In this document: one piece after another, positions 45,866 to 54,295 of the stretch
How the letters are laid out: every line of letters begins with the position of its first letter
Numbering within the stretch: position 1 is the stretch's first letter
Origin: Embleya hyalina
Lineage (GTDB): Bacteria; Actinomycetota; Actinomycetes; Streptomycetales; Streptomycetaceae
Direction: 5' to 3'
NCBI RefSeq assembly: GCF_003967355.1
Contig: NZ_BIFH01000061.1
Location: 1-62,803 of the forward strand
DNA length: 62,803 nt
Notes under the pieces: model-generated
Databases searched by the model: none
What the model was told of the DNA's origin: nothing
What the model saw: the letters and a program-made list of their open reading frames with translations, nothing else
Made by a program: the position numbers and the translations under genes

Positions 45866-47335
45866 TCAACCCAAGGGCTCGGTACGCCACTCGGCCACGG
45901 GCCCCAGGTGCGGGGTGGTGCTCACGTTGAACTCCCTGTGCAGGGCGGCCCGGGCCGCGAAGTACCCACACATGCCGTGTACGCCGGGTCCCGGGGGCGT
46001 CGACGCCGAGCACAGGTACACGCCGGGCAGGGGCGTGCGATAGGGATTCCGGGCGGCCACCGGTCGGAAGACGGACTGGGTGAGCGTGACGGCTCCCGCG
46101 CCGATGTCGCCGCCGGGGTAGTTCGGGTTGTACGTCTCGTATGCCGCCGCCGACACACCGCGCGAGGCGATGATCGTGTCGGTGAAGCCGGGGGCGTACC
46201 GTTCGATGCGTCGGGTGATCAGCGGCACCGGATCACGGGTGTCGCCGTTGGGGACGTGGGCGTAGGCCCACACCGGGCGACGGCCGTCGACGGCGCGGTC
46301 GGGGTCGGTCACGGCGGGGTCGACCAGGAGTACGAACGGTTCCTCGCCGGCCTCGCCCCGCACCGCGGCGTTCTCCGTCGCGAGCGTCGCGGGGCGGGTG
46401 CCTCCCAGGTGCACGGTCCCCGCCCGTCCCACCTCCGGGTCGGCCCACGGGATGGGCCCATCGACCAGGAAATCGGCCTTCGCCGCACCCGGGCCGTAGT
46501 GGTAGCGGTCCAACGCGCGACGGTAGCGCGGCGGCAGCCGGTCGCCGGCCAGCGCGACCAGGCCGCGGGGTGTGGTGTCCAGCATGACCACCCGGGCGTC
46601 GAGTTCCGCGAGGTCGGTGATCCGGTGGTCGGTGTGTACCGTACCGCCGTGCGCCCGTAGGTCGTCGGCCAACGCGTCGGCGATGCGAACGCTGCCGCCC
46701 CGCGGCAGCGGCCAGCCGGTCGTGTGTGCCAGGTGTCCGAGCAGCAGTGCGATGGCGCCGGCGGGCAGGCTGGGCAGTCGGCCCATCGCGTGCGCCGCGA
46801 CCCCGGTGAGCAGCGCCCGGCCCGCCTCGGTACGCAGCCCGTTGGTCCGCAGGAGGTGTCCGACCACCCGCGGGCCCAGCAGCAACGGGGCGGCCGAGTC
46901 GGGTGGCAGCGACCGCTGACCGGACAGCAGGAAGTCGGTCACGCCGGTACTGTGCCGCATCAGCGGCGCCATCAGCCGCCGCCAGCGGGGGCCGTCCGGG
47001 CCGAGCCCGGCACAGGTCTCGGTGAGGTCGTGATGGGCGAACACGGCGCCGCCGTCCAGGGGATGCGCGTAGGCGATCGGTGGCTGCAGCAGTGTCACGC
47101 CGCGTGCCGCGAGGTCGAACTCTCGGAAGAAGGCCGACGCGGCCGCCATGGGGTGCACCGCCGCGCAGACGTCGTGCCGGACCTCGGAGTCGAACAGCGC
47201 CTGGGCGCGAAGGCCGCCGCCGATGGTGCCGGCCTGCTCGTGGACGTGCACCGTCAGCCCGGCACGCGCCATGGTGACCGCGGCGGCCAGGCCGTTCGGG
47301 CCGCTGCCGACGACGGCGACGTCGACGCGCGTCAT
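45866..47335 (-). CDS. phytoene-desaturase-like FAD oxidoreductase (linaridin cluster)
   Basis: A 489-residue flavoprotein. VAVVGSGPNGLAAAVTMARAG at 6-26 is the FAD Rossmann motif, EQAGTIGGGLRAQ the following strand, and PGVYLCSASTPPGPGVHGMC the C-terminal cofactor motif of the phytoene desaturase/CrtI-like family. Linaridin loci often encode an oxidoreductase of this kind, whose exact role I cannot state. Its start overlaps the ABC transporter stop by ATGA. It is the last gene of the linaridin run. Confidence 0.82.
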   Translation of the reverse strand: MTRVDVAVVGSGPNGLAAAVTMARAGLTVHVHEQAGTIGGGLRAQALFDSEVRHDVCAAVHPMAAASAFFREFDLAARGVTLLQPPIAYAHPLDGGAVFAHHDLTETCAGLGPDGPRWRRLMAPLMRHSTGVTDFLLSGQRSLPPDSAAPLLLGPRVVGHLLRTNGLRTEAGRALLTGVAAHAMGRLPSLPAGAIALLLGHLAHTTGWPLPRGGSVRIADALADDLRAHGGTVHTDHRITDLAELDARVVMLDTTPRGLVALAGDRLPPRYRRALDRYHYGPGAAKADFLVDGPIPWADPEVGRAGTVHLGGTRPATLATENAAVRGEAGEEPFVLLVDPAVTDPDRAVDGRRPVWAYAHVPNGDTRDPVPLITRRIERYAPGFTDTIIASRGVSAAAYETYNPNYPGGDIGAGAVTLTQSVFRPVAARNPYRTPLPGVYLCSASTPPGPGVHGMCGYFAARAALHREFNVSTTPHLGPVAEWRTEPLG

Positions 47336-49065
47336 ACCGGCGCCTTCCCGGTGGCGAACTGCAGGCCAGCAAGCCGCCGGTACACCTCGTCCGACTCCAT
47401 GAGTTCCCGGTGGGTGCCGACGGCTCTCACGTGCCCCTCCTCCATGACGATGATGCGATCGGCTCGCACGATGGTGGACAGCCGGTGGGCGATGGCCAGC
47501 ACGGCGCACTCGCGAGCGGCCTCCGCCATCGCGTCGCGCAGCGCGGCCTCGGTGTCGCTGTCCAGGTGCGCGGTGACCTCGTCCAACAGGATCACCGCCG
47601 GCCGCTGCAACAGCGTGCGGGCAATCGCGAGCCGTTGCCGCTGGCCGCCGGACAGGCCGGCGCCGCGCTCGCCGAGTTCGGTGTCGAGCCCGTCGGGCAG
47701 ATCGGCGACGAAGCCCCCCAGCCCGGCGAGCCGCAGCGCACGGGCGATGTCGACCGGGGCCGCCTCGGGGTGCGCATAGGTCAAATTCTCCCGGATCGTA
47801 CCGCGCAGCAGCGGCGAGTCCTGCTCGACATAGCCGACCAACGACCGCAGTTCGGCGAGCCTGAGGTCGGCGATGTCACGGCCCGCGACCCGGATGGTGC
47901 CGGAGTCCGGCTGGTGGAAACGTTCGATGAGCTGGAACATCGTCGTCTTCCCGGCGCCGGAGGCACCGACGATCGCGGTCAGGCCGCGACACGGCAGGGT
48001 GAAGGAGACGCCCCGCAACACGGGGGCATGCTCGCGATACGCGAAGCCGACACTCTCGAAGCGGATCGCGGACGTCCACCGCGCGACGGGGTCGCACTCC
48101 GGCAACCGCGCGGGTTGCCCGCTCGCTTCCTCCTCCTGCGGAATCGCTCCCAGCTCCGTCACACGCCGGACCGCGGCACGGCCCTGCTGGATCTGGCCGA
48201 TCGACACGAACAGCAACACCAGCGGCGTCACCAGGTAGAACAGGTACATCACGAACGCCGTGAGATCGGCGGCCGACAGCGAACCCGTCGCGACGCGGGC
48301 CATGCCCCAGCAGACGACGACGGCCAGCGAGAGCTGGGTGCCGACGTTGATCGCCGGATTCAGTAGCGAACCGAACCCGGTGACCCGGATTCCGCTGCGC
48401 CGCGCCCGCGCCGCCAAACGGGTCAGCTCCTCGGTCTCGCGCTCCTCCGCGCGCGACGCCTTCACCGTGGTGAGCGCGCCGAGCACCCGCTGCAGACCCG
48501 AACCGAACGCGCCGATGTCCTCCCGGTTGCGCAGGGCGGCGATGCGCATCCGGCGGGCCAGCAGCAGCGCGCCGCCGCTGGCCAGGCCGAGGCAGCCGAC
48601 CGTGGCGAGCAGCAGCCTCCAGTCGAGCCGGGCCATCAACACGATTCCGCCGCCCACCATGAGAACGGAGGTAACCGTCTGCGCCAGCGCCTGAGCGATC
48701 GTCAGGCACGCGATGGAGGTGTCGGAGACGGTCCGCGCGAAGACGTCTCCGTGCTCCAGACGCGAGAAGTGCGGGATCCGGCTGCGGAGCAGGCGGGCGC
48801 CGAGGACGCGCCGGGCGTCGAAGACGATGTTCTCGCCCGCCCGGCCGATCGTGTAGGCGTGGCCGGCACCGAGCCCCGCGTCCACGAGCAGGAACAGCGC
48901 CATGAACGCGATGGGCCCGGCGATCGACGCGTCTCGGCCCACGGCCTCGATCAGCCGACCCAGCATCCAGGGCTGAGCGAGCTTGGCGGCCGCGCCGGCC
49001 AGGCCCATGACCAGACCGGAGATCAGCAGGACCCGATGGCGGCGGACCATCTCCGGCAGGTTCAT
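47332..49065 (-). CDS. ABC exporter, fused permease-ATPase (linaridin cluster)
   Basis: A 577-residue half-transporter. Six membrane helices lie in about 1-300 (VLLISGLVMGLAGAAAKLAQ, FMALFLLVDAGLGAGHAYTI, and on). The ATPase follows: Walker A VGASGAGKTTMFQL, signature GAGLSGGQRQRLAIARTLL, Walker B VILLDEVTAHLDS and switch IAHRLS. The A motif DEVTAHLD departs slightly from the usual DEPTSALD. There is no N-terminal C39 peptidase, so it exports but does not cleave the leader. Overlapping start and stop tie it to the methyltransferase before and the oxidoreductase after. It likely secretes the mature linaridin. Confidence 0.88.
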   Translation of the reverse strand: MNLPEMVRRHRVLLISGLVMGLAGAAAKLAQPWMLGRLIEAVGRDASIAGPIAFMALFLLVDAGLGAGHAYTIGRAGENIVFDARRVLGARLLRSRIPHFSRLEHGDVFARTVSDTSIACLTIAQALAQTVTSVLMVGGGIVLMARLDWRLLLATVGCLGLASGGALLLARRMRIAALRNREDIGAFGSGLQRVLGALTTVKASRAEERETEELTRLAARARRSGIRVTGFGSLLNPAINVGTQLSLAVVVCWGMARVATGSLSAADLTAFVMYLFYLVTPLVLLFVSIGQIQQGRAAVRRVTELGAIPQEEEASGQPARLPECDPVARWTSAIRFESVGFAYREHAPVLRGVSFTLPCRGLTAIVGASGAGKTTMFQLIERFHQPDSGTIRVAGRDIADLRLAELRSLVGYVEQDSPLLRGTIRENLTYAHPEAAPVDIARALRLAGLGGFVADLPDGLDTELGERGAGLSGGQRQRLAIARTLLQRPAVILLDEVTAHLDSDTEAALRDAMAEAARECAVLAIAHRLSTIVRADRIIVMEEGHVRAVGTHRELMESDEVYRRLAGLQFATGKAPV

Positions 49066-49817
49066 GCCGGCTTGGTGTAGGTCGCGACGAACAAGCCTGC
49101 CTCGGGCACGTAATCGGTCCGCTGCCAGTCGCTGTAGTGGCCTTCCGGCCGCAACCCGGCGTCTCGGGCGTAGCCGTCGACCTCGCCGGGCGTGAGCAGG
49201 CGCGCGGTCTCGGTACCGATGCGGTGCGTGCCGTCGGCCTCGAACAACATGGTGGACACCTGCCAGATCCGGTTGTGTGCCAGGAGGGTGGCGTGCAGCT
49301 GAAGGCCGGTGTCCCGCTCCGGGTACGGCACGAACATGGTGGTGCGGGTCAGACCCTGGTGCAGGTCCACGATGCCGGGGCGGTTGTGCGTCTCGACCAG
49401 CAATCTGCCGCCGGGCCGCAGGTGTTCGGCCGCGCGGGCGATGGCGTCCTCCTGCCCCGCGGGGTCGAGGATCAGGGAGAGCGTGGAGCAGACGCAGTAG
49501 ACGAGGCCGTACTCGCGGTCGCCGCGGTAGGTCCGGATGTCGCCGAGTTCGGCGGTCACCTCGCCCTCGCCGGCCTTCTTTTCGAGGGCTGCCAACATCT
49601 CCTGTGAGGAGTCCACGCCGACGACCGGGCCGACGCGGTGCGACAGCGGCAGCGCGATACGGCCGGTGCCGACCCCGAACTCCAGCGTGCCCCAGGTGGG
49701 GTCCGGGTGGAATCGGGCCACGGCGTCGACGGTGGCGCGCGTGGCGGCGGCACTCGGAAGGATGCGGTCGTACCAGCCGCGGAACTGCCCGCCATAGCCG
49801 ATGTCCTCGACGGTCAT
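49062..49817 (-). CDS. linaridin N-methyltransferase (CypM-like)
   Basis: A 251-residue class I SAM methyltransferase: TLEFGVGTGRIALPLSHRVG is motif I, VVGVDSSQEMLAAL the acidic strand, and EHLRPGGRLLVETHNRPG the post-motif. In linaridins such as cypemycin the equivalent enzyme puts two methyl groups on the N-terminal alanine. The predicted core here also begins Ala-Thr-Pro, so the same reaction is inferred. The start at 49817 has a GGAGG ribosome site. Its stop overlaps the exporter start. Confidence 0.85.
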   Translation of the reverse strand: MTVEDIGYGGQFRGWYDRILPSAAATRATVDAVARFHPDPTWGTLEFGVGTGRIALPLSHRVGPVVGVDSSQEMLAALEKKAGEGEVTAELGDIRTYRGDREYGLVYCVCSTLSLILDPAGQEDAIARAAEHLRPGGRLLVETHNRPGIVDLHQGLTRTTMFVPYPERDTGLQLHATLLAHNRIWQVSTMLFEADGTHRIGTETARLLTPGEVDGYARDAGLRPEGHYSDWQRTDYVPEAGLFVATYTKPA

Positions 49818-49899
49818 GAGTCCTCCGTTGCGGTGGAAGGGGTTCGGCACGGGGTGTCGCCGTGCCGGCATCGCTCCGCGGCCGACCCGTCCGGGCGGT

Positions 49900-50799
49900 T
49901 CACGGCGCGGGGGCGAGGGCGAAGGCGGGGGCGAGCGAGGAGGCGAGCCGAGTCGGATCGGGCGTTTCGCGGCGGCGCTGGGACAGCATGTAATGGATCG
50001 CCGGATGTGTGGCGCCGAACGCGAGAACGAACCGGTTGAGTCCCATGAACTCGCCGATGCCGACGTGGAACACCAACATCGTGGCGAGGTAGGCGCGAGC
50101 CGCGGGTTTGGGGAGCACATAGATGAGGGGGAAGCCGCATTCGATGGCGATCGTGCCCCAGGACAATGCCGTGGAGATGGCCGGGTAGCGGGTGATCAGG
50201 CGATGCGCGCGCGGGTCCCCGTAACTCTTCGTCCGCATCACCCCGGCGACGGCGTCACCGCTCAGCCAGATCGGGGAAACCGCCTTCACCAACCCGGAGG
50301 CGACGTAGGAGAGCGAGGTCTCCAGCGCCAGCATCCGCATCGCCAGGTCGTCGGCCCGTTCGATGTCGTGGATCAGCCCGGTGGATGCCATCGTGACGTT
50401 GATGACCTGCTGCAACTGGTCGGCGCCGTCGCGGCCGAACGGAATGCAGACGGACTGCGCACTCTGCAGAGCCGCCAGCGTCACGCCGCCCGCGATCCGC
50501 AGCGGCCGGTTCCCGGGCCACAGGAAGGTGGCCGCCGAGACGGCGGCCTGCGTGCCGTAGAGCGCGTAGGGGAACGCCCTGGACGCCAGCGCGCGGTTCA
50601 CCCGGGGGAATCTCTTCGCGAGTCTCGGACGGAAGTACTCGACCTGGCTTCCCAGCAGGTCGCCCTTCACGAACCGTTTGTGTTGGCTGAGCGCCTCCAA
50701 CGCCGCCACGAAGGTTCCTGCGGAGGCGAGGCGGCGTACCGCGACGGGCGGGTTCGCCGGGGCGAGGGACGAGGCCACCCGGGTCAGGCGACGGAACAC
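49900..50799 (-). CDS. HTTM/SdpB-like membrane protein (linaridin cluster)
   Basis: A 299-residue integral membrane protein with about five or six helices (ALYGTQAAVSAATFLWPG, LRIAGGVTLAALQSAQSVCI, ISTALSWGTIAIECGFPLIY, AYLATMLVFHVGIGEFMGLN). The layout and the HxGxGEFMGLNRF motif are like HTTM or SdpB-family proteins. The GTG at 50799 has an AAGGAG ribosome site. It lies between precursor and methyltransferase, so it is a strong candidate for one of the membrane modification proteins that dehydrate or epimerise linaridins. I cannot map it to a named Lin protein. Confidence 0.78.
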   Translation of the reverse strand: MFRRLTRVASSLAPANPPVAVRRLASAGTFVAALEALSQHKRFVKGDLLGSQVEYFRPRLAKRFPRVNRALASRAFPYALYGTQAAVSAATFLWPGNRPLRIAGGVTLAALQSAQSVCIPFGRDGADQLQQVINVTMASTGLIHDIERADDLAMRMLALETSLSYVASGLVKAVSPIWLSGDAVAGVMRTKSYGDPRAHRLITRYPAISTALSWGTIAIECGFPLIYVLPKPAARAYLATMLVFHVGIGEFMGLNRFVLAFGATHPAIHYMLSQRRRETPDPTRLASSLAPAFALAPAP

Positions 50800-50825
50800 G
50801 GAGTCTCCTTCCGATGGGGTCGGGT

Positions 50826-50855
50826 GCCGGGGACAGGAGGGCTCCTGTCCCCGGC
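50826..50855. promoter_or_regulatory. attenuating hairpin after linaridin precursor gene
   Basis: GCCGGGGACAGGAG (50826-50839) pairs perfectly with CTCCTGTCCCCGGC (50842-50855). It lies in the 229-bp space between the precursor and the HTTM gene, the expected position for a partial terminator that keeps precursor mRNA in excess. Confidence 0.75.
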
Positions 50856-51028
50856 TGCGACGGCGCGAGTGCTCGCCGCACGCCGAACGTCGCGTGGTGC
50901 GCGTCGAGCGGCGCGCCGCGCGGGTACGTCGGCGGTCCCGACGCCTGCGAAGCGCAGCCGGTACGATCACCGGCCGCCGGTTGTCCCGGCCGAATCCCCG
51001 GCCGTCACAACGGGTTTGGCGCCGATCG

Positions 51029-51226
51029 TCAGTGGGCGTTGCGGTTGACGTAGTTGGCGATGTTCTGCGTCAGCATGTCCGTCGCGACGGCGAAGACCGC
51101 CGTGATGAGCGGAGTGGCCATGACGGGGTCGGCGGGGCTGTCCAGGCGGGCGGCGTCGATCCCCGTGAGCATGCCCGGGGAGACGTCGGTCAGGGATGCG
51201 TTGGCGAACTGGGCTACTGGAGACAT
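51029..51226 (-). CDS. linaridin precursor peptide
   Basis: A 65-residue precursor. The leader holds FANASL (residues 7-12), equal to the FANxxL motif of linaridins, and the leader-core junction reads PVMATP (34-39), matching PAMATP of cypemycin's precursor as I recall it (PxxxTP). Cleavage after Met36 gives a 29-residue core: ATPLITAVFAVATDM then LTQNIANYVNRNAH. Its four Thr residues could become dehydrobutyrine, Ala1 could be N,N-dimethylated, and there is no Cys, so no aminovinyl-cysteine is possible. That fits the lack of a decarboxylase gene. The ATG at 51226 has an AGGAAAGGGA ribosome site. Confidence 0.9.
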   Translation of the reverse strand: MSPVAQFANASLTDVSPGMLTGIDAARLDSPADPVMATPLITAVFAVATDMLTQNIANYVNRNAH

Positions 51227-51378
51227 CGAGTCCCTTTCCTAGTGATCCTTCGGCGGATCTCCGATGGTGCGGTGACTGCTCCCCAGCAGGGCGTGCGGCC
51301 CGTCTCGACTGGGGGTCCCGTCCTCACGTGCGGGTGTGGGTGCCCGGACGTGAGGGCGAGGCTCCCGGCCGAGGCGGC

Positions 51379-51945
51379 CTACCCCGCGGCAACGGCCGCC
51401 GGCGACTCGGGCCTCAGCGGGATGTGCCGAGAGGCGAACAGGGGCTCCACCGCGTACGGTTGCCCGCGCTCGGGGTGGCCCCGCAGCAGCATGAACTGGG
51501 TGTGGTCGGCGCCCGGGTCGTGCGGGATCCGGGTGGTCAGATAGCCCTGAAGAATCAGGTAGCCGGGGCTGGAGGCGATCCGGACCATGTCCGCGCACGA
51601 ATCGTTGGACACCTTGATGATGACCTGGAGCGTGTCGAGGAGGACCTTGGGAGCGCGGTTGCCCGCGTTCCAGGCCAGGGCGTACCAGGGCCGGTCCGGG
51701 GTCACCTCGATTTCCTTCCAGGGCGCCGCCGTGCCGGCGGTGATGTCCCGATAGAGCAGGTGCGCGTCGTCCACGCCGGGATTGGGGCCGAAGAACCGCC
51801 AGTTGGGCGCCGGGAGAAGGCGCAGAGGGCCCCGCGCCAGCAGACGGTCGAACCGCTGGTCGGGGAGCTGGCCGGCGACGGTGCCGACCAACCACGCCGC
51901 GAGGCCGGTCGACACCGCCGAGTACACGACACGATGCCCGTTCAC
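51379..51945 (-). CDS. SdpA-like membrane-anchored protein (linaridin cluster)
   Basis: A 188-residue protein with an N-terminal membrane helix (YSAVSTGLAAWLVGTVAGQL) followed by a soluble domain with LLPAPNWRFFGPNPGVDDAH. WxFFxPNPG is the motif I associate with SdpA-type or DUF5819-like proteins that accompany HTTM/SdpB partners. The GTG at 51945 overlaps the hydrolase stop by GTGA. Together with the HTTM protein it brackets the precursor gene, suggesting they act on the peptide as a membrane pair. Confidence 0.72.
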   Translation of the reverse strand: MNGHRVVYSAVSTGLAAWLVGTVAGQLPDQRFDRLLARGPLRLLPAPNWRFFGPNPGVDDAHLLYRDITAGTAAPWKEIEVTPDRPWYALAWNAGNRAPKVLLDTLQVIIKVSNDSCADMVRIASSPGYLILQGYLTTRIPHDPGADHTQFMLLRGHPERGQPYAVEPLFASRHIPLRPESPAAVAAG

Positions 51946-52889
51946 GCCCTGCCCCCGGAGGCGATCAGTTCGGCGATGGTCTTCGCGTGGGTCTCCTCCG
52001 CGACGACCCCCAGGTGGTCGGCGTCCTCCCGGACGTGATGCGAGGACCGATCCGAGAGCTCCAGCATCCGTTCCTGCGACGCGCGGTGTGCGACACCGCG
52101 CGTACCCTTCAACGCCGTCACCACGTGCAACGGGACGGCCATCCTCCCGGCCGGCGGGTAGGTGCGCGCCGCCATGTACTCGCGATACGCGGTGGCCCAC
52201 ACACGCGGCCGGGCGTGATACGCGGTGAGACTGTCCTTGACGTCCTCGGTGTACAGCTCGCGAACCGGTGTCATCGGACGCAGGACGTTGAGCCCGGAGG
52301 CGGCCCACAGACATTCCATCAGCAGGCGCTGGCGCGTCCACCGGTCGGGCATCAGGCCGAGACTGGCCTGCAGGTCGGCGATGATCGTGGGGTCGACCAT
52401 CACCACATGGGACAGATCCGCGTCCGGCCGCGAGGCGGCGTACGCGGCGGCCATGTAGCCGCCGATCGAATGTCCCGCCAATACCAGCGGCAGGCCGTCG
52501 AGGTAGTGCCGGCGCAGCTCGTCGACGATCCGGAACTGTTCTTCCAAGCCGATATCCGGCAGCGGACTGCTGAGCCCGTGGCCGGGTCGGTTGTAGCCCA
52601 CGCAGGCCGCGTTCTCGGGCAGGTGCTCGCGTACCCGGGCCCACTGCTCGTGCGGAAGGCCGAGGCCGTTGAAGAACATCACACCGAACTCGGCACCCGA
52701 CGGGCGCCGGTGGTCGACCTCGACCGCGCCGCCGTCGGCGCGGGTCATCGTGGAGAACGCCGCCCTCCGCCGCCGAGCACCGAGGAACCGCGTCCGCGCT
52801 CCGGCCACACAGCTGCCGACGCACAACCCCGCCACGCCGACGGCCACCTTCCGCTCCATCGACATCGTTGCCACCATCGGCACGCCCAT
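51942..52889 (-). CDS. alpha/beta hydrolase (linaridin cluster)
   Basis: A 315-residue alpha/beta-hydrolase with a hydrophobic N-terminal segment (VAVGVAGLCVGSCVAGA) that may anchor it. VMFFNGLGLPHEQW is the oxyanion region, LAGHSIGGYMAAAYA carries the nucleophilic serine, VMVDPTI follows, and DADHLGVV gives the histidine. The start at 52889 has a GGAGGAGA ribosome site. First gene of the linaridin run. It could be the leader protease-like or a modification enzyme; I cannot tell. Confidence 0.8.
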   Translation of the reverse strand: MGVPMVATMSMERKVAVGVAGLCVGSCVAGARTRFLGARRRRAAFSTMTRADGGAVEVDHRRPSGAEFGVMFFNGLGLPHEQWARVREHLPENAACVGYNRPGHGLSSPLPDIGLEEQFRIVDELRRHYLDGLPLVLAGHSIGGYMAAAYAASRPDADLSHVVMVDPTIIADLQASLGLMPDRWTRQRLLMECLWAASGLNVLRPMTPVRELYTEDVKDSLTAYHARPRVWATAYREYMAARTYPPAGRMAVPLHVVTALKGTRGVAHRASQERMLELSDRSSHHVREDADHLGVVAEETHAKTIAELIASGGRA

Positions 52890-53189
52890 CTGTTCTCCTC
52901 CCGTGTGTCCCGGAGCCGGTCCCCATCCCGATCGGACCGGCCCCGGAAGGCGCATCGTCCCCGACTCGATGCGCCCGTCGAAGTGTCAGCCGAGGCGAAC
53001 GGCGACACGAGGTCGCAGGTGATCGGCCTTACGGGCCGTGCCGTCCGCTCTGAACAGATCCTGAAGGCGAGGCCCCGCGAAGCCGAAACCCTTTCGGCCG
53101 TCGCCGAAGTGCCTGTCCCGAAAGCGCCTTGGCGCGGCCGAGACGGTCCGGAAGGATGACCCCTTCAGGTCGCCCCGGAAGGAGATCGC
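52890..53189. promoter_or_regulatory. divergent promoter region of the linaridin cluster
   Basis: A 300-bp space between the first linaridin gene and the divergent ArsR-type regulator. It should hold both promoters. I found no clear operator palindrome. Confidence 0.4.
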
Positions 53190-54263
53190 GTGCTGCGCAT
53201 CAAGCTCACGTCGGAAGACTTGACCAGGACCCGGATCGCCTCCACGTGGGGCCCGCTCGGGGAGACGTTCCTCTCCCTGGCGACCCTGCAACAGCCCCAT
53301 GAGGAAGCTCTGTTCGGTGGGTGGCGCCGGAGAGTGCACGCCGAATCCGCCGCTCGGACGCATCCGGCTTCCGCGCTCTTCCACGAGGGGCTCCTGGATC
53401 TGTTCACCGTGGCGAGAGCCTCGACCTCGTTGGAGGAGGGCCTCGACGCGCTTCGTGCGGCCCGGGCGGACCACCTGCGCGTCGAACTCGCCGCAGCGCT
53501 CAAGGCCCGCATGTACTACTCGCGCTCCACGAGGCCGTGGGCGGGTACCGCGTGGGGAGACATCGCCGACGACCGCGCGGACCGCGAGGAGTTGGTGTCC
53601 TACCTCCGGGACGCCCACCGCGCCGCCGTGGCCCCCCACTGGCCGCGCATCCTGTCGCGGTTACGGGCCGAACAGGCCGGTCACGCCCGTACCCTCGCGG
53701 AACACGGAGTGGAGGCGATGCTCGCCGGGCTGCCACCCGGATTCCGCTGGCGGCCCCCCATGCTGGAGATCGGCCGAGGAGCACTCTCCGCCACCGCCGA
53801 ACCGGCCGGCCGAGGTCTGCTGCTGGTCCCCTCGGCCTTCTGCCGGGCCAGGGTCGGTACCTACATCGACCGCACCGACGACCAGGCGCCCGACCTGCTG
53901 TTCGTACCCGTCATCCGCAACATCACCGACGCCGCCACCCTGCTGACGACCCGGAGGAACGGACTGGACAAGGCCCTGTCCACCCTCCTGGGCCGCACCC
54001 GCGCCCACACCCTCGACGCCATCGCCAACGGACCGTGCACCACCGGACAACTCGCCGAGCGAATCTCCGCGTCCCTGCCCACCGCCAGCGAGCACGCCAC
54101 CGTACTCCGCCAAGCCGGCCTCATCACCACGACCCGACACGGCAGCGCCGTACTGCACGAGCTCACCCCCCTCGGAAACGCACTCCTCGACGGCCACCAC
54201 TTTCCGAAGTCCTCCCCCCGGCAACCCGACGGACGCCACCCACACAACCCGGTGATCCGATGA
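53190..54263 (+). CDS. ArsR-type winged-helix regulator with N-terminal DUF5937-like domain
   Basis: A 357-residue regulator. About 240 N-terminal residues form a ligand-like domain (LRIKLTSEDLTRTRIASTWG, FHEGLLDLFTVARAS, LLFVPVIRNITDAATLL). The C-terminal winged helix (about 265-335) reads RTRAHTLDAIANGPCTTGQL, then SLPTASEHATVLRQAGLITT, typical of ArsR/HTH_20 proteins with DUF5937. The GTG at 53190 has a GGAAGGAG ribosome site. Codon 158 is TTA (53661-53663). Divergent from the linaridin genes, it is the likely cluster regulator and bldA-dependent. Confidence 0.82.
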   Translation: MLRIKLTSEDLTRTRIASTWGPLGETFLSLATLQQPHEEALFGGWRRRVHAESAARTHPASALFHEGLLDLFTVARASTSLEEGLDALRAARADHLRVELAAALKARMYYSRSTRPWAGTAWGDIADDRADREELVSYLRDAHRAAVAPHWPRILSRLRAEQAGHARTLAEHGVEAMLAGLPPGFRWRPPMLEIGRGALSATAEPAGRGLLLVPSAFCRARVGTYIDRTDDQAPDLLFVPVIRNITDAATLLTTRRNGLDKALSTLLGRTRAHTLDAIANGPCTTGQLAERISASLPTASEHATVLRQAGLITTTRHGSAVLHELTPLGNALLDGHHFPKSSPRQPDGRHPHNPVIR

Positions 54264-54295
54264 AGATGCGCGAGCCCATTCCTCAGACAAAGCCC

